Shown one piece after another: positions 46,504 to 60,631 of a stretch of 64,000 nucleotides of DNA. The notes under the pieces are model-generated. The model made no database searches, was not told the origin of the DNA, and saw only the letters and a list, made by a program, of their open reading frames with translations. This DNA is from Tetragonia tetragonoides (Eukaryota > Streptophyta > Magnoliopsida > Caryophyllales > Aizoaceae), in assembly GCA_038025085.1 (NCBI GenBank), contig CM076144.1:22141501-22205500 (forward strand), in the 5' to 3' direction. Each line of letters opens with the position of its first letter. Within the stretch, counting starts at the first letter, position 1. Made by a program: the position numbers and the translations under genes.

Positions 46504-48287
46504 GTAATTTTGCATATTGTTTATTGTAAAAGGCCATATATTGTGATATGGGTTATGCATGAAAATGAGGTGTATAAATGTGTATATGAAGAGAACTGCT
46601 CAGCCAGAGCGCGTCAGAGGAACCCTCGAGTTTGTGTCTAGAATCTACATTGTTTCTTGTCCAGATGATTACCCTTTATGCTCTTTGGTTTGCTTATGCT
46701 ATCTGTGGTTTCATGTCCTGCTGCTCATTCCTCGCTTTCTTGGTATACCCTTTTCTCACCTTTTTTGAGATGTTGCTTTCTGTTCTCTGGAATAGAAATT
46801 GGAGTGCAAGAGCGCCTTAATGTAACCTAAGGAACACAATTAGCTAGGACTAGCATGTTTATTTCATCACATTGTGTGGGATGTATATGGTCTACAATTA
46901 GACTATCAAGACAATCAAGGCAACTTATGTTTTAGTAATGACTTGATATCAATTGCAACTTCTGAAGGATTATGGGCTGATTGATGTGCGTTAGGATGAA
47001 GCCTACAGGAGTATTACTTTGAATTTGACTATTTACGTAATATGATTCCACTTCAAGCCATTGATTAAAAGTTAAACTCAAGAGATTATGGGCACTGAAA
47101 ACGGAATAATTGTTTTTGGAGTTAAGATTTTATTTCATCGTAAATCTCCACTTCATTTTCAAAACTAAAACTGAAAACCGAAAAGTATAGTTTTCAAAAA
47201 AAATCAAAAACTCAAAAGTAAAAATCTCTCCGAACAGACCCTTATTGATATTGGTGTTGTTCTTGGTTGCGCTGAGACTAATGAAATTGGGTTTGGAATA
47301 TGCAGTTGGAATGTACTGAAGATTGAAGACAATTGGGTTTGGAATTTGCAGTTGGAATGCACAAAAGATGGAAGACAATTTTCTTCCGTATAGTAGAACG
47401 AGGGGTGAATTTTGGCACACATTATGACACTGAATGCTAAGTTATGCTGCTACATCTAATTTGGGAAGATTAACTACTCCTTACATTTTTTTTGGAGGGA
47501 AAAGAAATTTCATTAATTGAAAGTCATACGGCACTTACAAGAAGTATTGAATTTAACCAGAAATAGATCTAAAACATCAGAATACATTCGAATGAAAAAG
47601 CTATGTAGCACTAGAGATTCAACAATTTCGACCGGCTTCCATTTAATCACTGTTTTCCATATTACAACCTCTTCGCGTAAGACTCTGCTATAGCTTAGAA
47701 TGTTCTGATCCGACATCGTAGACCACCTCTTGATAGAATAGATCCGCCAAAGTACCACACGAACGACAAAACGAAAAACTAACAATACTCTCAAAAAATG
47801 AGAGACAACTGAACCCAATGAATGGGACAAACTAACTCTCACAAATGGAAAGACTGATATTATTCGACATACTAAAAAATAGAACAAAACAATGAAACCA
47901 AAAGAATTGGGGCTTACCATTAGCAAAGAATTGCTAATGACAGCCCCTACACCAAAAAGCGGCTAAGATTTTTTTAGAAGGAAAGAGAAAGAGAAAAAGG
48001 AGAAACGCAAGTATTAAACTCAAGTAAACTAGCTACTCCTTACATTATAAGCTAGAGCACGAGGATATTTTAGTAGATATTATATTTCAGAGATGCACTA
48101 ATTTGTAACTATTTTAGGTTGTGCATACACTAGCTAAGAAAGTTGTTAAGGATATGTGTTTTGTACAATTTATGAATTCTCTTTTCAAAAAAAGTAAAAA
48201 AAAAAAAATAAAAATATTGTAAGTATTTATTTAGTCACACCTTCGCTTTGTGCCATTTTGCTGTTGTCACATTATTTTTTACATAAG
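46504..48287. other. Intergenic stretch without supported genes
   Basis: The left part should be intron of the RAD21-like copy. Short open frames at 46559-46820 and a longer minus-strand frame at 47513-47926 have no family pattern I recognise. A segment near 47285-47360 has a small direct duplication of GGGTTTGGAAT(A/T)TGCAGTTGG. Confidence 0.4.
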
Positions 48288-48547
48288 TACTCCTTTCGTC
48301 CCATGATTACGTTGTCAATTACTTTTTGGAGGTTAAACTTTACAAACTTTGACCTTTAATATATGAAAAAATATAAAGATTGACAACGTAAAAAATTTAT
48401 TGTTGGGATTCGTTTTTAATAGTACTTTTGAAAAATCATATTTTTATAATTTCTATATTCATAGATTTATAGTTATTTATGGTCAAAGTTGTGCCCTGGA
48501 GACCGCGATAAAGTAATTAACAATGTAATCATGGGACGGAGGGAGTA
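48288..48547. mobile_element. Stowaway (Tc1/mariner) MITE, 256 bp
   Basis: The element 48290-48545 starts CTCCTTTCGTCCCATGATTA and ends TAATCATGGGACGGAGGGAG, the classical CTCCCTCCGTCCC terminus. It has TA duplications at 48288-48289 and 48546-48547. No coding capacity. Confidence 0.95.
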
Positions 48548-48813
48548 TATAATAAGAAAACCGCAATTAGTACAACCTACACTATTAGTAGTTCCTTGGG
48601 GGCGAATTCCACCCACTCACCATGGTGGCTTTAGGCTCTATCGTACATCCAACCTTGCCCAAAAGTTCTAGCTTGGTTCAAAACACAGGCAACACAGCCA
48701 TCCAGATGAATTGCATTTGCATGACATGAAATGAGTTGCTCACAGCAAATTCCAAACCCAAACCAGAGACACTCAAAAGAACATATATTGGAGCAGTAAG
48801 TACAGGATAGAAG

Positions 48814-49086
48814 CTACCGCCTAGACCTGGCAAAAGGGTCGATCAGATTGGGTTCGGGTCGGGTTAAATACAAGTCGAGTCAAATACGGGTCGAATACAT
48901 AGGGTAAAATACGGGTTTGATTTTGGGTTACCCAACGGGTTTGACAAATAATGTCTCACAATTTTCGGGTTCAGATCGGGTTTATTTCGGTCTCAGGTCA
49001 AAACGGGTCGGGTAATTTCGGGTTTGAACCTTTTTAGGTCGGGTCTATAGTGGATCGGATCAGTTTTTGCCAGCTCTACTACCGCC
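48814..49086. mobile_element. hAT-like MITE with GGGTCGGGT-type repeats (copy 4)
   Basis: The 257-bp element 48822-49078 starts TAGACCTGGCAA and ends TTGCCAGCTCTA. The 8-bp duplication CTACCGCC lies at 48814-48821 and 49079-49086. The inside has CGGGTCGGGTTAAATAC-type units. It is the shortest of the family here. Confidence 0.93.
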
Positions 49087-49100
49087 CCACACTACTACAA

Positions 49101-49327
49101 AATCACCTTCAACCACGAAGTTCCATAGTTCCATTTCAAGAATGGGATTAGGGATCATCATAAAAGAAAGGTAAATCACCTTCAGCCACAAAGTTCCATA
49201 TTTCCATTTCAAGAATGGTATTAGGGATCATCATAAAAGAAAGGTAAATCACCTTCAACCACAAAGTTCCATAGTTCCATTTCAAGAATGGGATTAGGGA
49301 TTAGGGATCATCATAAAAGAAAGGTCA
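49101..49327. repeat. Tandem repeat, three units of 73 bp
   Basis: Units begin AATCACCTTC at 49101, 49174 and 49247. Each contains AAGTTCCATA, TTCCATTTCAAGAATGG and GATCATCATAAAAGAAAGGT. The third has an extra GGATTAGGGATT-type 8-bp slip. Confidence 0.95.
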
Positions 49328-49950
49328 AGCAGTAACACACGCTCCCGCAGCACAACCAATATCACAAGTTCTAGAAGAGCAACCAACAGGGAGAGTGGAA
49401 ATGAGATAGAAAAGAAATGCCTAGCACAATTTGCTAGACTCATCGCCGCTCTAATGCCCAGAAGGATATGTTAAGCACAAGTCACAACAGTGCCTCACAG
49501 TTAAGATTTCTCTATTCACAAGGTGATATTCTAGGTGCTTACAGAAAATTGATCAGAGCATGCTCCAACAAAACACTAATTTTACTCAGAAAACACACTC
49601 TGCACTCTCCCCACTGCAACTCTCAAAAATCATCAATCAACAAGCTAAATACGGATTGAATAAAACGACCAGTTTACAACCTAACTCAACTAAAATGGAG
49701 AAATTGCCAATCAAACTATCCAAGCTATAGAATCACCAAACAGCTATTCAATCACATATACTGATTTCCTTGAAGACGGAAACAAAACAGTACGATAATA
49801 ACGTACTCTATCTAATGATATTACCATTAAGTTGTCTGACGAACAAAAAATAGTTCACGCATCAAAATTTCACAATTGATTGTGCATCTGTCTAAATACT
49901 CAAAAGGAACAGAAAACCAAACACAACAAAGGCAAAACATAACAACAAGA
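49328..49950. other. Region downstream of the eL21 gene
   Basis: The right part should be the 3' UTR of the ribosomal protein gene. No other feature is supported. Confidence 0.4.
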
Positions 49951-51333
49951 TCAGTAACCACCCTTGAGGTCGTTGGTGACATCGTAGGGGATGGGAGTAA
50001 CGGTTTCGATGGTAGCACCCTCAACCAAGAACCCAGGTTTTGGTCCCTTTGGCACCCTCTTGGTGCTGATTACTTCGCCCCTGGCCTTGGCAGCAGCCTT
50101 CAACTCGTCATTCTTCTTCACTCTGAGCTTGAAGTCCTCCTGGCACCTTGAAGGCTGGACATGCTCAATGCGCACATGAAGCCTCTTTGCGATGATTCTG
50201 TTGCCAACCTGCAGTACAGATGAAACATAACAGAGTAAGGTAACACATCCAAAACAAAGCTGATCAAATGCAGGAAACAATGTCTAAACTAAAACACTGA
50301 CTAGTATAACGAGATCGTCCCTAACATATACTAGCTAATACTTAATAGAGCTGATTTTTATGTTAAATTCCAAAATCAGATGCTTAAAAGATCATACAGC
50401 CCCAACTTATCTATAAGAACATTATCAACCAACAAACCAAGTAATAACACAACAGACCCAATTCCAAAACCTCACATGTTTAGAGAAAAATAACCAAACT
50501 TCCAAACACAAATTGCAATCAGAAGCAAAACGAGCAGAATTTCATTGAGCCGGAATGGCAAAACTGAATCAGCTTACATGAGGACATCATTCAGTTTCCA
50601 TATCCTTCCCTCGACGTTTAAACCCACAACAACTAACCATACCCACATTTTTTAGCCCATTTCATTAGAAACTCAAGCAGCCAGTCACATCAAATCCATC
50701 AAATACAAAGAGCATCTTATAAAAACAACAGCACTGTAACATCATGTTAACGCATACTTTATATTTACTTAAGTAAACCCTAGATAGAACAGAAACATTT
50801 AGCACAAAGCTAATTAAGTCTCTAACTCATAAAGCACAAACATTTCCCAACAATGTCCATTCAAAGTGATTTCTTCTACCATTTTTCACAAAACTTACAT
50901 GTTAATTGCATCTAACAACTAAAAAAAACCCCCATAAAAACCCATTTCCAGTCTCCCTTACAAAATCTTACAGAACACCCAAACCCATTACAGAAAATCA
51001 ACCAAATAATAGTCACTGACCAACTCATTTCACAAAATACATTAAAATTTCAACTAAAATTTAAAGAGGTACAGAGAGGAGAGAGATTATATATACCTGC
51101 TTGTTAACTTCAACCCCAATAGCCCTCTTGGTGACATTCCAAACACGACCAGAACGACCATGGTAAAACTTATGAGGCATACCCTTATGAATGGCACCAT
51201 TAACCTTAATATCAACATATTCACCAACATGGTAAGTTCTCAAGTATGTTGAAATTGGGATCACACCCTTCTTTCTGAAACCCCTTGCAAACAGATCCCT
51301 GGTTCTTGCTCTCAAACCATGACCTGCCGGCAT
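49951..51333 (-). CDS. RPL21: 60S ribosomal protein L21 (eL21), two exons
   Basis: Exon 1 is 51097-51333 (79 codons) and exon 2 is 49951-50208 (85 codons and TGA), giving 164 residues, the normal eL21 length. The intron has a GTATATAT donor and CTGTACTGCAG acceptor and falls between codons after VNKQ. Exon 1 begins [19 protein letters not shown] and contains [19 protein letters not shown] and [16 protein letters not shown]. Exon 2 reads [20 protein letters not shown] and ends [20 protein letters not shown] then [11 protein letters not shown]. eL21 is a structural protein of the cytosolic large subunit near the 5S rRNA region. No defects are visible. Plants usually carry several copies, and this one looks functional. 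Confidence 0.98.
50209..51096 (-). other. Intron of the eL21 gene
   Basis: The 888-bp intron is AT-rich with no nested element. It contains no snoRNA that I could recognise by C/D or H/ACA boxes. Confidence 0.9.
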
Positions 51334-51520
51334 TTTTGCTCACTTTGCTGTTTCTCTCTCTCTTTCTCTAGGTTTGGGGCGCTCGAACTAAAACCTGAGA
51401 TGAGAAATAAAACCCTACCAAAAGCTTTTATTTTCTTCTTCAAAGTGAGATGGGCCTGTTTGTTTTTCTCGGTATCCTTAACTTTCACTACATTTAAAAA
51501 AGCCCTTGGGCCTTGCGTAA
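51334..51520 (-). promoter_or_regulatory. eL21 promoter: site II motifs and telo box
   Basis: On the plus strand TGGGCC occurs at 51451-51456 and 51507-51512 (GGCCCA on the gene strand), the site II element bound by TCP factors. A telo box AAACCCTA lies at 51410-51417. This pairing is the known signature of plant ribosomal protein promoters and couples expression to cell growth. A CT-rich leader (51353-51368 on the gene strand is GA-rich) precedes the ATG. Confidence 0.8.
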
Positions 51521-51639
51521 CAAAGCTTGCGTAGGCACCTGAAACCATGGAAACGTCGTCGTAATGCATTACAGTCACTCACCAGTCACCAGTCACCAGT
51601 CACCACTCTACCTTTGTAACTTTCGACTGTCGGCTCGTT

Positions 51640-51860
51640 CTTTACAATCGACAATTGAGAGAAACTGGGCAAAATTAGGACAAATTAGTGAAATTTAGAG
51701 AGTGTAAATGAAAACAAATTAAAACGGGTGAAAATTGTAAGAAATTGGGTGGGAGAACCGGGAGCAATTGAAACAAACGTGAGAAAATTAGAAATTTTGT
51801 ATTTTTGAGTGTTTTCTTTTTTAGAATTGATAATAATATTAATAATCATTATTTAGTTTT
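51640..51860. mobile_element. Half copy of the 22-kb MITE (outer arm)
   Basis: From GGCTCGTTCTTTACAATCGA the stretch matches the reverse complement of the right arm at 22740-22934, through GAAACTGGGCAAAATTAGG to TTTGTATTTTTGAGTGTTTT and then an ATT/AAT-rich end. The other arm is at 57.49-57.74 kb. Confidence 0.7.
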
Positions 51861-52497
51861 TAAGCTTGTGCAATACCCGGATTGTGTATTAATAATATGT
51901 TGGATATAATTTCAACTACAAAACTTTTTATTTTGCATTTGAACTTAAATCAATTAAAAAGTTTAAATACTATGGTATATTTTTGTGTGATGGGTCATGT
52001 TTGGATTTTGTGATCTGTTTAGTCATTTTAATTATTATTTCTCTTGGGTCTTCAGTAATCACACTAACTAGATTGGAATTCTTCTTGTAAAAAAGGTCGT
52101 TATCAACCCATTACCAATATCTTTTTAATATATTGTATATCTATTCAATTTGTTTCCTAAAAAAGTGATAAAGGAAAAAAAAAAGTCGGAAAAATCCAAA
52201 CCATAAACATTAAACTTTGTTTTTAAGCATGTGTGATGCTCGGGTAGTGTGTTAGTGGCATGTTGAATGTAATTTACTAAATAAAACTAAATTTATTTTG
52301 ACATGAGAACTTATATCAATGAAAACCTTTAATTATTATTTATATATTTCGCGTGATGGGGTGATTTGTTCAGCAACTTTAATTATTATTTGTTCATTAT
52401 TGACTTTCGCCTTTAATAATCATATTAATCAGTTTGTAGTTCTACATTCAAAGAAGGGCTAATAAAAATATTCAAAACCATCTCATGATCAACCCTC
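51861..52497. other. AT-rich intergenic DNA
   Basis: No gene is seen. Two related stretches near 51900-52080 and 52215-52440 share phrases such as TTAATTATTATTT and GTGATGGG(G/T), suggesting an old local duplication. Confidence 0.4.
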
Positions 52498-52590
52498 TAA
52501 TTAATATTATTATGGTTTAAATTGAATAATCGAATCGTTATCTAAATATACGATTTAAATCTTCAAAACTATTTTATAAATGAATTATAA
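52498..52590. repeat. Fragment of the same LTR family as 36400-38987
   Basis: It matches 38868-38955 closely (AATATTATTATGG, TGAATAATCGAATCGTTAT, AAATATACGATTTAAATCT, AAATGAATTATAAAT). Only this end portion of the LTR is present. Confidence 0.8.
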
Positions 52591-52948
52591 ATTTAGGCGG
52601 CATGCCTCATTACTCCCGAAAAATGCTGAACTTAAATATTCTAAACATATTGTAAATGCATCTCGTTTCTGAAATATTTTTCGATCCGAATCTCATGGTG
52701 TAATTTTTGTTTTTTTAGATTTATAGAAAACATTATAAATGATTTTGAATATTTGACGAAGATCTGTTATAACCCTTATAAAATTCTAGTGGTTTATCAA
52801 TGTCTAATTTTACACCGGTAAGGATACTAAGACTCCTAATCGTTTTACACAAATTATTTTTTGTCATTGTTCTCGCCTAGCTGGCGCGCTCTTAAAATTC
52901 TCGTCTACGTGGCGAGCCTCATTGCTCCTAAATAACGTCTCTTTTATA
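52591..52948. other. Intergenic DNA without recognised features
   Basis: Nothing supportable is visible in this 360-bp stretch. Confidence 0.35.
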
Positions 52949-53743
52949 TTGATATATGGGTAATGTTAACAAGTTACCCGATGTAACTTGTTAAGGGGGA
53001 TATTTTTGAATTTCTACATACTTTTAAGAACTATTTTTGTTAACTATATCTAATCTTATTTAACTAATCTTCTAAACATGGCAAAAGAATGAATATAAAC
53101 CCTTTCCTAAATTTGCTCGGTCATTACCTGTAACTTTTGCTTTCTCTCTCTTGATTTCTTCTCCTTCTAGCTTCTCCCACAGTCATCCACTCATCAATGG
53201 CCTGCAACAAAATCAATTTTATTTTTGCCCACTATTAACTGTTCCCTTGCGCAACTAGGTTTTTATTTTGATTATTCAAGCTTACCATATTCATTCATTG
53301 AGTTTCATTAGTCCTTAAATCCCCCTTTTTCTAGTGTTTTCTTTTTTATTCACCGCCGGAAATTGGTCACTGCTCAGAATGTATATATTTCGCTGCTCAA
53401 AACTTGGTTGAAACAGTCACATTGGAGGAGCAATTAATGGGATTGGGCAGAAACCTTTTTTTTTTTGAGAGGGTGATGATGGCGGTGGCCATGGAGTGGT
53501 GGTGGACAGCGGTGAGTACTGGTGGATGACGGTGTGAGGCGGCAGAGCTTTGGACTAATTTTGGGAAGAATTACTAAGTCGTTGATGCAGTTTCGGATTT
53601 TATATCAAGTAGTTGATTAAATAAGTTAACTTTAATCGAATAAATCCCACATTATAAAGTTATCAAAATTAAACATAATCTATTTGCATTTTGTTATCTT
53701 AACCAGTTACCCGGGTAACTTGTTAACGGGATCTTTGATATAT
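52949..53743. mobile_element. Mutator-like MITE with foldback ends, 777 bp
   Basis: The element 52958-53734 is flanked by the 9-bp duplication TTGATATAT (52949-52957 and 53735-53743). Its ends contain GTTAACAAGTTACCCG (5') and the inverse CGGGTAACTTGTTAAC (3'). Each end is itself a partial palindrome (AACAAGTTACCC...GTAACTTGTT), so each could fold alone. A 9-bp duplication suits Mutator-type transposition. No transposase is encoded. Confidence 0.75.
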
Positions 53744-53793
53744 TAATTATTGTAATAATATTTATTACTATAATTATAATAATTATTATTATA

Positions 53794-54051
53794 TACTCCC
53801 TCTGTCCCAAAGAAATGATTACAGTTGTTTTTTCAAGGTCAAAGTTCGCAAACTTTAACCATAAATTTGCGAAAAAATTCCAACATTTATAGTGTAAAAA
53901 TACTATGGTTATATATATATGTTAAATAATTTTGGAAAATCATAGTTTTATAATTTATATATTCATTTAATTACATATTATTTACGGTTAAAGTGGTGCA
54001 TTGAAGACAGTGAAAAACAATTGTAACCATTTGTCTGGGACGGAGGGAGTA
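53794..54051. mobile_element. Stowaway (Tc1/mariner) MITE, 254 bp
   Basis: The element 53796-54049 starts CTCCCTCTGTCCCAAAGAAA and ends TTTGTCTGGGACGGAGGGAG, with TA duplications at 53794-53795 and 54050-54051. Confidence 0.95.
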
Positions 54052-54360
54052 ATAATTATTATTATTTTAATTATTATTATTATTATTATTATTATTATAA
54101 TTACTACTACTACTATTATTAATATTATTAGTGCTATTAAGATTTTAAGAGGGTGTCTTTTCACAAAAAAATTGCTTGTTCGAGACGATCTTACCGTTCT
54201 TTTTTATCAGACGAGGGTCACTTTTTAGTGAAACAAGGGTCACTACTCATAATAAATGATCCCTACAATTCTAAATAGTGACCACATATTTTGTGAGTTG
54301 GTCTCACACAGGACTTGCTCATTTCTTTTATGGGATCCCCTTAAAGTTACGGTAAAGTCA

Positions 54361-57745
<3,385 letters not shown>

Positions 57746-58164
57746 GTGTATTATAATTTGAGCTCTAGTGTAATTTTTCTTCATTTTACACGTGTTCTCA
57801 ATGTGACCTTTGTTAGCCATGTGCGTATGTGGAGTGATGTGATATGACTAGGAACAACGAAACATTTTTATTTTTATTTTGAGGGAATGGTTTTCTGTAA
57901 ATTAGAATAGGAAGAAAAACTAAAAGGAAAATTTGCAGAAATTGAGCCAATAATTTATTTTTACCATCAAAGACATTTAAAAATATTTCACGGGCTAAAT
58001 TTGATAAAAATTAGTTGTAGCTACAATTATGAAATATTAAAAGAGGAAAAAAAAATTAGTACAAAATGGTTGAAAGTTGCTACGAAAGGTAATAAACTAG
58101 GTGTAGTTGTAGATGCAGGTGAAAGTTAGTACAGATAGCTTACAAAATTAGTTGTAGTTATAGC
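57746..58164. other. Intergenic stretch left of the copia remnant
   Basis: No feature is supported. A degenerate repeat of TTAGTTGTAG(C/T)(T/G) occurs near 58008-58160. Confidence 0.35.
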
Positions 58165-60426
58165 TGCAGATTGAACCATTAACAGGTGATTTATTCACAA
58201 CACAGTTTTCTGATTGTCACTTTAATAAGACAACATTCCCAACCTTAGCGGGAGAAAAAGTGGACCCAAAAACATCAGAAATATTATGGAATGTAACCAT
58301 ATTATCCTACCTTGATTCTCGATCGGAAAGTTGTGAACAGGAAGTTCAAAGAATTATCCATTCGCAACGCATTACAAATCAAAGACTGATGCATTCACTG
58401 ATACAACAACAACAACAACAACAACAGAAAAAAAAAAAATCTCATATTCCAACAAGAAATGCTCCTGTAAAGATTGAGATCCCAACAGAAAATCCAAAAG
58501 AACTCATTACTCATGAATCTACCATAAAAAGAAAACGTGATAGACCAATTGACTCAAAGGATTTAAAACAAAGAAAATCAAAGAGAATGGGGAATATAGA
58601 TGTTGAAGGATCAAACCTCTGAGAAAGGAAAATAGCAAATGGACAACACTTGCAACGACATCGACCATGAAAATGAGATTGAAATGAAAAAGGAAACGAC
58701 AAGCGAGCATGAACATATAGACAATTATGAAATCTCTGTTAATTATGTCTATATTGGAAAGAAATAGAACAAAAGAGAAACTAAGATGGATGAAGTATTT
58801 ATATACACAATTGTCGCAAACATGATCATCAATGAAGATGAAACTGAACCAAAGTCAGTCAATCGATGAATGGCGTCGACGAGATGATTGGCCTAAATGG
58901 AAAGAAGCAATGGAGGCAGAATTAAAATCACTAGAGAAACGACAAGTCTTTGGGCCTATAACTCAAACTCCAAAAGGGATCCGTCGGATATAGATGGGTA
59001 TTCGTATGAAAGATAAATGAGAAAATTGAGGCCGTAAGATACAAAGCAAGGCTCGTAGCTTAAAGGTTTTCTCAATAATCAGGAATCAGTTTTGACGACA
59101 CGTATTGCAACAACATTAAGATTCCTAACAAGCCTAGCCGTAACCCAAAGACTACAACTGAGATTAATGGACGTCATGACTGCATACTTATATGGATCAT
59201 TGACATTGAAAATTATATGAAAGTCTCTGATGGACTCAAACTGCCCAATACCCAAGGTCCAACAACCCAAGACACGTACTCAATAGAATAGAGTAAATCA
59301 CTGTATGGCCTAAAACAGTCAGGGCGAATGTGGTATAATCGTATGAATGAGTGCCTCCTTAGGAAAGGTTATAAAATTGACCGAATCTCCCCTTGTGTCT
59401 TCATCAAAAGAACTAGCATTGGACTTGCATTTATAGGAACTTCTGATGAACTTGAGCACACAACCAAATATTTGATGAAGGAATTCGAAATGAAGGATTT
59501 AGGAAGAACCAAGTTTTGTCTTAGTCTTCAGATTGAGCATATGAATGATGAAACTTTTCTCCACCAGTCAAACTACACGGAGAAGGTCATGAATAATTTT
59601 TACATGGATAAGGCACACCTAATAAGTTCACCAATGGTAGTGCGATTCTTGAAATCCCAAGATGATCCCTTTCGACCAGGAGAAGAAGATGAAGATGTTC
59701 TAGATACCAAGATACCATACTTAAGTGGCATCCGAGCGTTGATGTACCTAGCTAACAACACAAGACCAGCTATTGCATTCTCAGTCAACCTCCTGGCAAC
59801 ATACAGCAATGCCCCAACAAAGAGATATTGGAAAGGGGTCAAGCACTTGTTGCGTTATCTCCTATGGACAATTGATTTGGGAATACTATGTGCCAATGAT
59901 GCAAATCCTACTCTCGTCGAGTATGTATGTGTCGGGTACTTATCAGACTCTACTAAAGCTAAATCTCAAACCGGATACACATTCACTTATGATGATGCCC
60001 TGATCTCCTGAAAATCCACCAAGAAGACCTTAACCGCCACATCATCAAATCAAGCCGAGATGATTGCTCTCTACGAAGCTAGAAGAGTGTGTATGTCTAC
60101 AATCCATGATCGTCACATACTTAAAGAAAGCGACTTGAAGACAATCAAAGACATCCCAATAGTCATCTACGAAGATAATACTGCATGCATTACTCAAATC
60201 AATGAAGGCTATATTAAAGGGGACCCGAACGAAGCACATAAACCCAAAGTTCTTCTCCACCCTTGATCTAGAGAAAGAAGGAACAACAAGTGTTAACCAA
60301 GTTAAGTCATGTGAAAATCTTGCAGACCATTCACAAAGTCGATGTCACCCAAGAAGTTTGAACAACTCGTACATATGATTGGAATATACTGACGTTGTAA
60401 CTTATGCTAAAATTAGGGGGAGCGTT
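58165..60426 (+). pseudogene. Ty1/copia pol remnant lacking the YVDD box
   Basis: The start reads IEPLTGDLFTTQFSDCHFNK, the integrase-RT linker of a copia pol. From about 58860 it reads WPKWKEAMEAELKSLEKRQV (start of RT) with many stops. An open frame at 59328-60011 reads RMWYNRMNECLLRKGYKI, then IGLAFIGTSDELEHTTKYLM, where about ten residues with the catalytic YVDD are missing. It goes on to EFEMKDLGRTKFCLSLQIEH, LMYLANNTRPAIAFSVNLLA and SQTGYTFTYDDALIS, where a TGA replaces Trp. RNase H continues at 60060-60266 (VIYEDNTACITQINEGYIKG). The end is followed by a polypurine tract AGGGGGAG at 60415-60422. The copy is dead; the 5' part is absent. Confidence 0.9.
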
Positions 60427-60545
60427 ATAGGTGCCATAATAGTGCACTCTTTTTCCCTTTGATTAGGTTTCAATAAGAAATTGCCTCTATTTATTTAGGG
60501 TGATCATATTCAAGAGAGAGTGTTATAAGATATTATAAGAGACTT
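60424..60545 (+). repeat. Start of the 3' LTR of the copia remnant
   Basis: Directly after the polypurine tract, GTTATAGGTGCCATAATAGT and CACTCTTTTTCCCTTTG follow, in the place and style of a copia 3' LTR start. The LTR end was not located. Confidence 0.55.
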
Positions 60546-60631
60546 TAATATTACATATTATAGCTCTGCGGAAATTTTGTACGACAAAGCATCATAATGA
60601 AAAAAATCACTCATAGCATAATGTCTGATAA

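Noticed and set aside
47513..47926. 138-codon minus-strand frame
   Set aside because: It has no recognisable domain, composition like the surroundings, and no conserved neighbour.
49876..50151. Plus-strand frame over eL21 exon 2
   Set aside because: It is antisense to the certain coding exon and is open only because of codon use in the real gene.
58260..58622. A stand-alone Gln/Lys-rich protein gene
   Set aside because: Its text (CEQEVQRIIHSQRITNQ) is the integrase-RT linker of the copia remnant, and the poly-Gln run is a CAA microsatellite.
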